Shown: one piece after another, positions 46,873-56,710 of the stretch
How positions within the stretch are numbered: position 1 is the first letter of the stretch
Layout: every line of letters starts with the position of its first letter
DNA from: Gloeopeniophorella convolvens
Lineage: Eukaryota; Basidiomycota; Agaricomycetes; Russulales
NCBI GenBank assembly: GCA_022496205.1
Contig: WTXD01000006.1
Span: 372,001 to 436,000 of the forward strand
Length of the DNA stretch: 64,000 nt
Reading direction: 5' to 3'
Notes under the pieces: generated by a model
The model's database searches: none
What the model was told of the DNA's origin: nothing
Seen by the model: the letters and a program-made list of their open reading frames with translations, nothing else
Made by a program: the position numbers and the translations under genes

Positions 46873-48383
46873 ATGTCATCGCGTTTCGAAGACTCCAACG
46901 TACGTCTCGAGCCCGACATCATCGCGCGAGACAAGGCCGTCGCACGGCTCGGGTTCTCCCCGGGTTCTGTCATCACCGTAGCGCGGCCTCTTGTAACTGC
47001 CATCTTGCCCAGCGAGAAGCAGAAGCGCTGTGATTACTGCCACCGGATCCCGGATCATGACACGAGCCTTTTCAAGTGCACGGGGTGTGCATCGCACTGG
47101 TACTGCGACGCGCAATGTACTTGACCATCCCCACTCTACTCCCCGCGAAGCATGCCTGACACCGTATCTAACCCAGGCCAGAGCTTATCATGGAAGGCCC
47201 ATCACCGGCGGATCTGCAAGTCGTACCCTCTATACATCGCCTCTCCGGCGCATGGCTTGCTTCCACCTCAGGAGAGGATGGATGCCCTCCTGCTAGCTCA
47301 GCTCGCAGCAGAGACTTCTTCGGCCGACCCCGCCCCTGACGAATCATCACCCTTCTCCATCTTCATGTCTCTAATGCCGTCCAAGTCTCCTCCGTCGCAC
47401 TTGCCCCATATGCCAGTGCATGCGAATGGCACCATCACCCGGAACCACCTGTTAGAGTTCTACTCGCGATTCGGGAACAATAACTTTATCATGCATTCTC
47501 ACCTCATTTCATTCGGGCACGGGATTTACCCTCTGGCCAGTCGACTATTCAATCATTCGTGTGTCCCAAACGCTGCTATCCGATACTCTATCATGCAGGG
47601 TCGCCCGCCTCTAATGGAAGTCGTGGCCCTGAGGAGGATATCTGTGGGCGAGGAAGTAAGTCGCTAAGCCCATCGAGACGTCCCCTCTGATCGAGCGGGT
47701 TTGCAGATTTGCATCCCTTACGTGGATCCCGCCCTTCCTCTCGAGGATAGGGAACGTGCCCTGGGAAATATCTATGGATTCTCTTGCTCATGTGCTCTTT
47801 GCCACTTTCAGAGAGGTATTTCAGCTTCGTCGTCCGATGGAGCCATATCCGCGCAAGTTCGCCGGCACCTTCTGGATTTCACGGGGTGCTCTCCGGATTC
47901 ACCCCCACTGCGTCACGATACGTTGCAAAACTTCTCGGATATACCTGCTTCTCTACGTTCCCTGTTCCATCCATCCGTACTCCCCGACTTGGCAGAATCC
48001 TTCAGCGCAAAATCTCACAGTGCATCGCTCGATGCCGCGCTAGTCGATGGTCTCACTCTGTTGGCTCTATACCATCTAATATATCCGCCCAATTACCCAC
48101 AAACAGGTCAGCTCGTGCCTCTGATTGACGTTTTGGTGGTAAACCATGTCTTGGACCAGGCATGCATGCACTTGAAGCAGCGAAGACGACATGGAATGCA
48201 ATGCTATCAAGCGAAGCTCGTGAAGGCTCCTACGATCGCAAGTTGCTCGACTCAGCTAAGTGGTACCTCGAAGTCGCTCGACATATATTGGGGATCTTGG
48301 GGAAAGAAGGCGACGCGGATGGTCCATTGACGGAAGTCGAGATGCTGTCGGGTTTGATTAGCGAGGAACTGGCCAAGGCGTGA
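46873..48383 (+). CDS. MYND-finger/SET-domain lysine methyltransferase (SMYD-like)
   Basis: SMYD-type enzymes methylate lysines of histones or other proteins using S-adenosylmethionine. The ATG at 46873 precedes a split-SET N-terminal part (SVITVARPLVTAILPSEKQK). The MYND zinc finger follows: CDYCHRIPDHDTSLFKCTGC, then HWYCDAQCQ across an intron and SWKAHHRRICK. The SET core reads GIYPLASRLFNHSCVPNAAI, which contains the NHSCxPN SAM-binding signature, and then VALRRISVGEEICIPYVDP with the GEE-x-x-x-Y catalytic region. The post-SET cysteine cluster is FSCSCALCHFQR. A helical C-terminal part of about 200 residues follows, as in SMYD proteins, ending at TGA 48381-48383. All catalytic features are present. 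About three introns are inferred. Confidence 0.9.
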
Positions 48384-49391
48384 TTGAATACTCCCCTTGC
48401 TAACTGATGCAGTGTCAGAACTATCCGGATTCTGCTTCTGTATGACTAGGGGGCGTAAGCGCTGCGCGAACACTTCGCTGTCAATCCCCACTGTCAGCTA
48501 CCGCCCAAGCGCCACATGATGCACCTGTCGGGCAGCGGGGAGCCGCGTTCCAAGGACGCAGGCCCGCACCGAGCGACGTGTTCGAAAATCATTACTATAC
48601 CAGTGAGGCTGAGCCCAGCACAGTGGGGCCATCACGATATCGTGTCGACTGTGTGCGAATATCATAACTTGTGAGCTGGGGCTGCCGTCACCATTTGGAA
48701 CGGGCAGGACTATATCAGTTCGTTTCATTTGCTGGGGGCGTGATGCGGTGGCACGCCAAGCGGGAACTCTACGTACTGCTTCAATATTCAAATGCCTGGG
48801 ATGGTGCACTCAGCTGGAACAGCTTCGATGGCCTAGTGAGGGGCCCCGCGGGCGCCCCCGGATGACAGGAGGCGCGGCTGCTCCCGACGGTGAGTAAGGT
48901 TGACGAACTAGGCAACTACGATCCCTTTCGTGGCAACTGTGCGAGCTGGATGTCAGCTCGGCGATAGAGCGGACCCTTGGCACGCGCAGAAATCGCAGGC
49001 GCGCTGGCCAGCGATAGCCACATGCTCTCACCGTCATTCTCGTAACATCCCAGTCAATGAAGATTTAACGTACACTTGCGCGAATTGGAAGGCTCGAAGC
49101 TTGGTCTCGCGTGAACGGCGTCTGTGGGTGCGTAATCCGAAGCCAGGGACGGTGAACGTATACGCGTTCGAGGCAGGACAGACGCGGAAATACGCACAGC
49201 TTCGAGCTTCCCTGGCCGCCCAAACGGGCCTTCCGAGCTCGCGACTGACACGCAGAGCTGTACGCCCGCCCATATCCCTGACTAAACAGCGGAAATACGT
49301 CCTTGTAGCCGCCTGTCCGCATGGAATTGTGCCTCCCGCGAGCGTATAAATCGTACTTGGGGTGGCAGAGAAACGGGCGTCGAACCTTACG
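48384..49391. other. 1 kb intergenic before the DUF4436 gene
   Basis: No supported gene. Overlapping frames on both strands around 49030-49480 lack motifs. The TATA box described separately lies at its end. Confidence 0.4.
49345..49351 (+). promoter_or_regulatory. TATA box of the DUF4436 gene
   Basis: TATAAAT lies about 41-47 bases upstream of the ATG at 49392. This implies a very short 5' leader if the start site is 25-30 bases downstream of the box. Confidence 0.55.
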
Positions 49392-51207
49392 ATGTCGACG
49401 CGCCACTCTTTTCTTTCTACCACAGGGCTCGTCAGGCCTCTGCAGCTGCCCAAACGTCCATTCATTTCGACTGCAGCCACCGTAAATGTCTCTAAACCTG
49501 AAACACCGTCAAGGCGCTCTCAAGTCCTGAATACGGCGAGAGCGCGCCTCGCCTCGATAGCGGCCGTGAACGTGCTTGTGATATGCGCGCTGCTATCATT
49601 TTTATTCATCGGATCTCTGTCGTTCGCCTTCATCGGTGGGGCAGAGGTCGCATCATTCAAAGATCTGCTCGATGACATTGAGAAGAACGAGCCAGGTGTA
49701 AGTAATATCTCTATGTTATTTGTTTTCAGGGAAGTAACGCACCCTGTCGCAGCTTGTACTTTTGGGAGAAGATGTGGACGTCGATATCGACGAGCCGTCC
49801 GTTACAATACGCTGGTCGCTCATAGCTTGTGGCGAAGCCTACTTTCTGCCTGGCTCGCAAGGCATCCACGGTAGCTCTGGATGCGGAGTACCCAATATGA
49901 CCGTCGACATTTTTGTGGACGGGTGCGTTGCTATCCATCCGCGCCACTGGCAATTGCACTGACCAAGAAACCGCTGGATTAGGGACGAAGATGCTGCCTT
50001 CAAGTATGACCCGGCCAATATCCCATTGGCGAGTACAAACGGAGCCAGACACGGGTCCGTCTCGCGTGTTGGTGCCCCGCGTTGAATTCTGACGAGTTTG
50101 AATCAGCATCCAAGACTTGACGCGCTTCGATAGCGACCACGTCCTCGACGTGCACGAGGCGCTGCTCTACCCGTTCGACGACTACGCCTTCACCACCACG
50201 CTCTACGCAGAGGACCCCGGGAGCGAGAGCCCAATCACGATCCAGAAGCTGCACACCGTCAACACCGAGATCAGCTTCAACATCAAGTCGGAGGACATGC
50301 AGACCTACTCGGTGCTCTCCGACGGCACGCAGCGGTTCAGCCGCGACTTGACCATGTCGATCAAGCGGCCAGCGGAGGCCAAGGCTTTCGTGCTCCTGTT
50401 CTGGATGCTGAGCTGGGTGCTCACGCATGTGGCCTTCGGACAAGTCCCTCTTGCGATATCGCGCTCGGACCCCTCCTCTCTGGATGCGCACGCGGCAGTG
50501 GTGATCGCGGTTCTGTTCGTGATACCTCAGCTGCGCAAATCCATGCCAGATGAGCCGGGCCTAGACGGTAAGCTTGCTCACATGAAGTTGCTATCCCCAG
50601 CCGGGAGCTGACGTTCATCGGCTTTGTAGGAGTCCTGATAGGTGGGCGCGAACAAGTAGGGGTAGCCCGCAGAGCTGACCGCAGCTCCCAGATGCCATCG
50701 GGTACTTCCCCCAGATGATTATAACCGGCTTTTGCGCGCTTATCCTGCTGGTCCTCATCGTGAAACGAGAGATAGCCTCAGGAGAGATGGGAACAGACAT
50801 GACACCTCCAGTACCCAGGTCATCCGCTAGGGCCGAGCTGAGGAAGAGCTGGCAGTTTCCCCCAGCGCGCTCCGTGCACCATAGGAGACGCTCCACCCAG
50901 AACCAAGAGGATGGCGAGAAGACCCCGACGGCCCCCCGACCGATGTTCGCTCACGGTTGGCGGAGCGTCCACCTGCGCGGCCGCAGCCAGCTTTCTGTGG
51001 AGATAGGCAAGGCAGAGCCATTCGTGATTGGGGAAGACGAGTAAGTCCCTGCAGACCGAGCGAAGAGCGCAAGCTGACGACTCGGCGCGGTGTAGCACGA
51101 TCTGCCCGGACGATACTACCAGGAGGTCGACGGAGAGCACCAGGAGCCAGTTCTCAGATATCACCTTGTCCAGACCTGTCTCGATTAGCAAGCCAAACCG
51201 GTTCTAG
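49392..51207 (+). CDS. DUF4436 family integral membrane protein
   Basis: The ATG at 49392 is used because the frame upstream has only GTG. A membrane segment near residue 65 (IAAVNVLVICALLSFLFIGS) is followed by a lumenal/extracellular domain. That domain has the family-like blocks LGEDVDVDIDEPSVTIRWSL, a Cys pair (LIACGE and GCGVPNMTVDIFVDG), and LDVHEALLYPFDDYAFTTTL. Further membrane segments are AFVLLFWMLSWVLTHVAF, AAVVIAVLFVIPQL and FPQMIITGFCALILLVLIV. A basic, Ser/Thr-rich cytosolic tail of about 110 residues continues over an intron with a GTAAGT donor near 51041, ending PVSISKPNRF with TAG at 51205-51207. The family has no known function. It occurs in fungi and actinobacteria; I base the name on the YPFDDY-type motif and topology. 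Confidence 0.7.
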
Positions 51208-51599
51208 TAAGCCTGCTGGACAGCTGTATCAGGCGCTGTATGCTTTCATGCGGCCAGGGGCTGCCAGGGGGCGCGAGACGAGGATGTGTCGGATTACCCT
51301 GTATATACGGACGCTTTGCGTGGATGGATTTATAGCAGATGTTTATAAGTACGTGCTGAAGGAGTCGCTTTGCGCATTCGAGCTCGTTCGAGTCGATGGT
51401 CAACCCAAGCCTGAGAGAAAAAGATAGAAAATTCGGCACCGATCGAGCTCATTCGACGAGACCCAGCGGGCCGACTTGAGCGCCGCATCTCGGGCCGGAG
51501 TGCCAGACCACGTCGTCTTGGGCGTCTGCGAACAAGTCACCGCTACCATCCACGACGGTCCATCGACGGCCTCACCCACTCTCTACACAGACAGCTCCA
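51208..51599. other. intergenic before the derlin gene
   Basis: 392 bases without a supported gene. The derlin ATG at 51600 lies after mixed C-rich sequence, and no TATA box is visible. Confidence 0.4.
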
Positions 51600-52512
51600 A
51601 TGCCCGTCGGACTCGAAGCCTGGTTTGCCCAGATTCCACCAGTGACGCGCGGATGGTTAGCCCTCTCCGTCCTCACAAGCGTCGCGGTCGTGCGTGCCTC
51701 CCAGACGCAATCCCGTTGACATCTGATGCTCACCCATCGCGCGCAGCAATGCCAGCTGGTGACGCCCCTACAGCTGTACTTTAGCTTCAAAGCTGCATTT
51801 ACGAATGCTCAGGTACGCTTGCGCAGCTGCCACCTGCAGCCCGGTCTCACGCTTGCTAGCCGTGGCGCGCATTCACCACGTTCTTTTACTTTGGGTCGAT
51901 ATCCCTAGACTTTGTCTTCCACCTGTTCTTCTTGTGAGCCGGTCTGTTCAGACTACCGAAGCCACTTTCTTACATGGGCCGTCTGCAAGTATGCGATACA
52001 GCCGCATGCTCGAGGAATCGTCCTTTGCGAACCGCAAAGCAGACTACTTCTGGCTCCTCTTCCTCTCCTCCCTCATGCTCCTGGTGCGCCCTGCTCCACC
52101 TCACCCCCGTCTCCCGCTCATCTACTCAGCAGGGCCTGTCCCCTCTCTTCAACCTCCCCTTCCTCTCGTCCCCGCTTGCATACGTGCCGATCTACTTCTG
52201 GTCGCGCCGGCACCCGTCGACGCCGATCTCGCTCTTTGGCCTGCTGACGATCACCGCGCCGTACCTGCCCTTTGCGCTCGTCGCGTTCTCGTGGGTGCTC
52301 AGTGGCACGTGGCGCGCGGCCGCGAGCGACCTCGTCGGGTGCGCGGTCGGCCACGTCGGTTGGTTCATCCGCGACGTGTGGACGCGCGAGATGGTCGGGG
52401 GGCCGACCATATTTAGCGAGGCGCCGGAGCCGCTGTAAGTGCCCTCGCTCCCTCGCTCTCGGACGTTTTCGCTGAATGGGCTGGCAGGAAACGCCTCTTT
52501 GGAGATCTCTGA
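51600..52512 (+). CDS. DER1: derlin (Der1-like ERAD membrane protein)
   Basis: Derlins are rhomboid-like pseudoproteases of the ER membrane that help move misfolded proteins to the cytosol with Hrd1 and Cdc48. The ATG at 51600 gives MPVGLEAWFAQIPPVTRGWL, the classic 'IPPVTR' derlin start. After short introns come QLVTPLQLYFSFKAAFTNAQ, PWRAFTTFFYFGSISLDFVF, YSRMLEESSFANRKADYFWL, LLFLSSLMLLV, then YVPIYFWSRRHPSTPISLFG and LAVFSW-type helices with WVLSGTWRAAASDLVGCAVG. The end is VGWFIRDVWTREMVGGPTIF and, after a GTAAGT intron, KRLFGDL with TGA at 52510-52512. The WR motif of derlins is present as PWRAFTTF. The end lacks an obvious SHP box for Cdc48 binding; it is short, as in yeast Der1-type members. 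Confidence 0.92.
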
Positions 52513-52976
52513 GATGCTGCTACTTTCTTGTATCGACTGTCCCTGTAGAACACCGCTCGCATACTTACATGGGTTTTGAGAATCACACCGTGCCACGTTT
52601 GCTCAAACCATGTCCACAACTGACACTCAACTGGAATTCGCCACGCTCTGGCGCCAAAAGCAAACACTACATTACATTTGATCACGTATATACAGCAACG
52701 CATGGTATCTGTATCACGACCCGGGCAATAAAAACAAGAAGAAACAGACAAGCACCGACGGTAAATAAGCATAGAAAGGACTGAGCTGGGTCCGGAGCGG
52801 GACGAGCGAGTAGGCCACCCTCGGCCCGCGCGTGTTAGTATATATTGGAAAGCAAACATGGCACATATCCAAGCACGGAACAGCGCCAGCGCTAGAGGTG
52901 TACAAAGGAGGGAGCTGAGGGCGACCCGGTAGCCACGCCGTGTCCACCAACAGCATGCACGTGGCAGCGTCCGGAG
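52513..52976. other. convergent intergenic between derlin and the NDK-like gene
   Basis: The 3' flanks of two convergent genes meet here. No coding frame with protein character is seen, and no terminator-like element is recognisable for eukaryotic genes. Confidence 0.45.
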
Positions 52977-54655
52977 TCACGCACCGTTCGCCATTTTCGC
53001 CGCGCGCAGCATTGCGCTGCGGTTCTGCCGCGGCGGCACCACGGGCGCCTGCAGGCTCGTCGGGCGCGGGCGCGGCGGCGTGGACACCGCAGCAGCGCCG
53101 ACGGACGACGTGCGCGAGACGGAGCGGCGCGGCTCGCCCTGCGACGACGCGGGGCGCGCAGGGCCGAGCTGCGAGCTCGAACTCTGGCGCGACAGCGACG
53201 GGCGCGAGGACCCGACGGGCGAGCGGACTGCGCGCGCCAACATCCAACGTGAGCGGGCACAAACGACGCAGACGCGCAAGATGGGGACGCACACTGGTAC
53301 GACGACGGCGGGGGCGTGTCCTTCGCCAAGCGCAGCGTCGCGCTCCGGTTCTGCCGCGGGGTCACGCTCGGCGGGCGCGCGCTCACGACGGGGATCGACT
53401 CGCGCCGCTTGTGCCCGGGCACGTCCGCGAATATGCGCGCCTGCGCCTCCTTGAGCGCCGCCGCGGCGCGCGCCTCCTCGGCCGCCTTGGCCTTGGCCTG
53501 CGCGAGCGAGATGATCGGCTTGGGGCGCACGGGCCGCGGTGGCGGCGCGCCCGCGATGCGCAGCGACGCGGCGCGCGTCATGCGCGGCGGGACGGCGGGG
53601 GCCTGCGTCGACGCGACGGGGATCGACTCGCGCCGCTTGTGGCCCGGCACGTCCGCAAACATGCGCTGCAGCGCCTCCTTGCTCGGCGGCGTGCGCGGGC
53701 CGCGCTCGGGCGTGGGCGGCGCGCCGCCCGCGCGCAGGTCCGCGGCGCGCGTCGTGCGCGGCAGGATTGACGGGGACGTGTGCGTCGGCGGGATCTCGCG
53801 CGCCTTGAAGCCGGGCTTCTTGGGCGTCCCGTTCGCGGTCGTCGAGCTGCCCGTGCGCGAGCCCGAGCGCGCGCTGGTGCTCGGCGCTGGCACCGACGCT
53901 GGCGCGGCGGGGGCGCGGCGCAGGGACGCGAGGAGGGACGACGAGACGGAGCGCAGCGAGCCGGTCATGGCGCCCCGGCCGTCGGAGGGGTAGTCGTCGG
54001 GGAGGTCAGAGACGGGGAAGGGCGGGGACGAGACGAAGAGCGACGCGATCTGGATCTCGGCGGTCTCGACGTCGGGGGAGCCCATGACGGCGTTTTGGGC
54101 GGTAGAGAGGCCGTAAAGCGCGCGGAGTGAAGTGGGCGACTCGCGGCGGGCGGTGACGGGGTCGGGGTGGCCCATAAGGGCGGACCAGACCTCGACGGCA
54201 CGACGGCGCTCGAGGACATAGACCCAGACGGGGCCCCTGCGTGGAGGGAGGTCGGGGGACGGTCAGTGCGGGGCGCGGAGTGGGGCGGGAACGCGCGGGG
54301 CGAACATGGACTCACTCGGCAAAGGAGCGGGCGTCGTCCCCAAAGAGTTCAAACAGGGTCTCGGGGTCCGTCTCGACGTCGAATTCCATCTGTCTCTCCT
54401 TGACAATCTGCGGCGCAGGTGTGAGGAGCGGCGGGCCGAGCGCAGCGGACTGGGACGTGCCTCGAACTTGGCCTCGGTGATTCTGTGCTCAATGTCAAAG
54501 CGGTGATCGAGGGCATGGGGCTTGATGATGGCTACCGTGCGGGTAGACTTGAAGGGGGGCGAGGCGGGGGCCGAGTTGGCTGAGACGACGGTCGGACTGA
54601 GGGCGTCATCGTGGATGGCAACGGGGGAATTGCCAGCACCGCGCGAGTCGGACAT
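52977..54655 (-). CDS. nucleoside diphosphate kinase-like pseudoenzyme with repeated basic tail
   Basis: The ATG at 54655 starts a 38-residue leader, then the NDK fold: TVAIIKPHALDHRFDIEHRI (Lys45 matches the conserved NDK Lys), IVKERQMEFDV and LFELFGDDARSFAEGPVWVY. The nucleotide-site segment reads MGHPDPVTARRESPTSLRAL, then YGLSTAQNAVMGSPDVETAE and IASLFVSSPPF. In active NDKs the sequence is N-x-x-H-G-S-D; here it is NAVMGSPD, so the phosphate-accepting His is Met147. From about residue 170 to 494 is a disordered, Arg/Ser/Pro/Ala-rich tail. It holds two copies of ADVPGHKRRESIPV and four copies of a PPR-x-x-R-x-A-x-LR motif (RTTRAADLR, RMTRAASLR, RQNRSATLR, RQNRSAMLR). The protein ends AAKMANGA with the stop at 52977. 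Intron 1 uses a GC donor. A regulatory or scaffold role is inferred, not shown. Confidence 0.8.
53386..53668 (-). repeat. intragenic repeat, ADVPGHKRRESIPV units
   Basis: Two nearly identical stretches of about 50 bases (about 53618-53668 and 53388-53437) encode FADVPGHKRRESIPV in the tail of the NDK-like protein, each followed by a PPR-x-x-R-x-A-x-LR element. RRES fits a basophilic-kinase (R-R-x-S) site. The rest of the spacing between copies has diverged. Confidence 0.8.
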
Positions 54656-55164
54656 AAGAATGGAAGGAGGGACGTATACACAGAAGAAGAGAAGCGAGTG
54701 TGGCGGGAAAGGGAACAGATACCAAAGGAAATGAAAGGGAGATGAACTGAACGTGCAACGGAATCGACAACTGACAACTGCTTTGCTGCAGACCAAAGTC
54801 AACTTCTTGGAATGTGACACCGATCGTCCGTCCCGCGCCAGCTCACCGGCCGATCACGACCCCTGACACTCCTCACCCGACTTGGCACCACTTCTCTGCA
54901 CCACCACCGTGTCCTCTACACTGCGTATCGCCAGGTTCAAGATGCAAACCTCTTGAATAGCCTCGCGGTCGGACGGAGAACAGGGACACCCAATTGACTT
55001 TATTCATACAATCAACAAAGTTGTCAACATCGTGCTACTAGTATCCCTAGCGAGCACAGAAACTGTCGACAAGTGAACACAGGCCACACCCATTCACAAG
55101 AAACTCGTCCCCACGACTCTTTGGGGCACTTTGCAGCGACCACCCGACATCTTAGTTCCGCCTC
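54656..55164. other. intergenic: NDK-like promoter and 3' flank of lectin-like gene
   Basis: Two minus-strand genes lie head-to-tail around this spacer. The 5' flank of the NDK-like gene is rich in C/T on the minus strand (54655-54740). No other feature was seen. Confidence 0.4.
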
Positions 55165-56632
55165 TTAGTTGGGGGTCTGCAGGGCCTCCGAAGACCGCCA
55201 CACTTCACTGGCACCACGGCGCGAGCCGAAGGAATTGGAGATCTGAGAGGTCGTAGGCTGCATGCTCTTGAAATAGAGGTTATCATTGGTGCCCTCGTAC
55301 ACGACCACGATCGCTAGAGAAACACGAATAAGCCAGCGGTCAAGTGGAGTAGCACAGCAATACATACTGGTAGTCAAGTCGAAGCCGCTAGTGGTTTGAT
55401 CGCACACAGCAAACAGCTTGGCTAAAAATTCGCGCAACCATCAAGTTCAATCATTCAATTCAGCTTCTTGTCACTTACCATTATTCTTCGCCGGGTTCGG
55501 GTCGGTGCTCGTGATCTCCAAAGACCCCTTGGCCAGGGTGACAGTAGTCTCGCTGCTGTCTGGGGCACCAACATACTCGACGAGCGAAGGATTGCCGCTG
55601 GCTTTCTTGACCTGCGCGTAGTACCTGTATTGTTCCAGCGGGGAGCCGTCGGTGAGCGCCACGCGAACAGCAGCGAAGGACAGCCCGGTCGTCGTGAACC
55701 CGGCCGGATAGATAAAGTCGGGGGTCACGCTCCTGAAGGTGCCGAGATTGGTGTACTGAGTTGGCTTCTCGAACTTGTAGCGAACGAAGCGATCCGGATT
55801 GGGGACGTTGAACGTCACGTAGAGATGTTCGGCTGGAAACGTCTGAATAACGGTGCTCATCGCTGTTGACGGTGATGGTCCACTTACCGCCGTCGCCATA
55901 TTGGAAAGCCTGAATGGTTGTTCCTTCGGTCGCGGGCTCAGACGTGACCGGGAGAGGGGCGGTGTAGAAACCGGGATCGGAGGATTGTATGAAATCTGAA
56001 ACCAGGTCAGTAAAGTGACGGACCATGGAATGGTGTTCGCTACTAACAGATACGCTATTAGATCGAAATGTGCCATGTTAGGTTCCACACCGACTTCAGA
56101 ACAGATAATCGGCGTACGTTATCGGTGCCTTGGTAAAAGAGCGTGCAGTTGAAATGGTCACCATCACGCTTAGAACTGTCGGATTGATCGGACGTGACAG
56201 CAATGGAAGTACCCTTGCGAACGCGGATAGCTGGCGCAGGGGGGAGATTTCCACCAACGAGGTAGAACGTGCTCTTCCAACCTGCGCCATTTTGTTCCAA
56301 GGAAACCTCCTGCAGGGAATCATCGTTCCCCTGAACAAAGACACGAGAGTTGTCGCTATCCTTGATCCACTATAGAATTGATCTCGTAAGACAGCGAAAA
56401 GTGAAAGAATATGATCAACACCTACCGAAGTCGCAGCGAGATTGGAGGTGACGGAAAATGGGTGAGCATCCTGCTGCTTAATCGAAGCCGCGGCAGACGC
56501 AGGCTTCAAGTCCCCAGATACAGTCTTGTCCTGCCTCGGCCAGAAAAGGACGTATTTGCCCTTGAGATAGAACACAGAGATCCCGGACTGGGGAAAGTCG
56601 ATGATTGAGATAGTGTTTCCAGAGGACGCCAT
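55165..56632 (-). CDS. propeller/lectin-like protein with an apparent frameshift
   Basis: The ATG at 56632 starts MASSGNTISIIDFPQSGISV followed by FYLKGKYVLFWPRQD. After an intron come DSDNSRVFVQGNDDSLQEVS and CTLFYQGTDN, then a 16-base exon (RTPFH) and SSDPGFYTAPLPVTSEPATE with IQAFQYGDGGKWTIT. The next block, TFPAEHLYVTFNVPNPDRFV, then VRVALTDGSPLEQYRYYAQV, continues in another frame. The shift lies at about 55850-55880. The alternatives are a 28-base intron (too short to be likely), a GTAAGT intron of 45 bases that keeps the wrong frame, or a one-base insertion. Downstream exons end VVVYEGTNDNLYFKSMQPTT and SSEALQTPN (stop at 55165). Repeated short beta segments such as V-x-V/Y-Q-G-x-D-x-x-L-x-E resemble fungal beta-propeller lectins (Aleuria-type), but this is a weak match. 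Confidence 0.55.
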
Positions 56633-56702
56633 GATGATGGGTGTGGATTATCTGAAGCTGTAGCAACTAGATGATGGGTAAGTGTAGCGGTAGTTGCTCC
56701 TC

Positions 56703-56710
56703 TTTATATA
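56703..56710 (-). promoter_or_regulatory. TATA box of the lectin-like gene
   Basis: On the minus strand TATATAAA lies about 70-78 bases upstream of the ATG at 56632. A strong TATA box fits a regulated or highly expressed gene; no other site could be assigned. Confidence 0.55.

Noticed and set aside
42442..52512. possible secondary-metabolite cluster around the adenylation gene
   Set aside because: The neighbours are Rad50, a MYND/SET protein, a DUF4436 protein and a derlin; no tailoring enzyme, transporter or pathway regulator accompanies it.
52940..53770. 276-residue plus-strand frame, Arg/Ala-rich
   Set aside because: It is the antisense of the high-GC, repeated tail of the NDK-like gene. 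High third-codon GC leaves opposite frames open.
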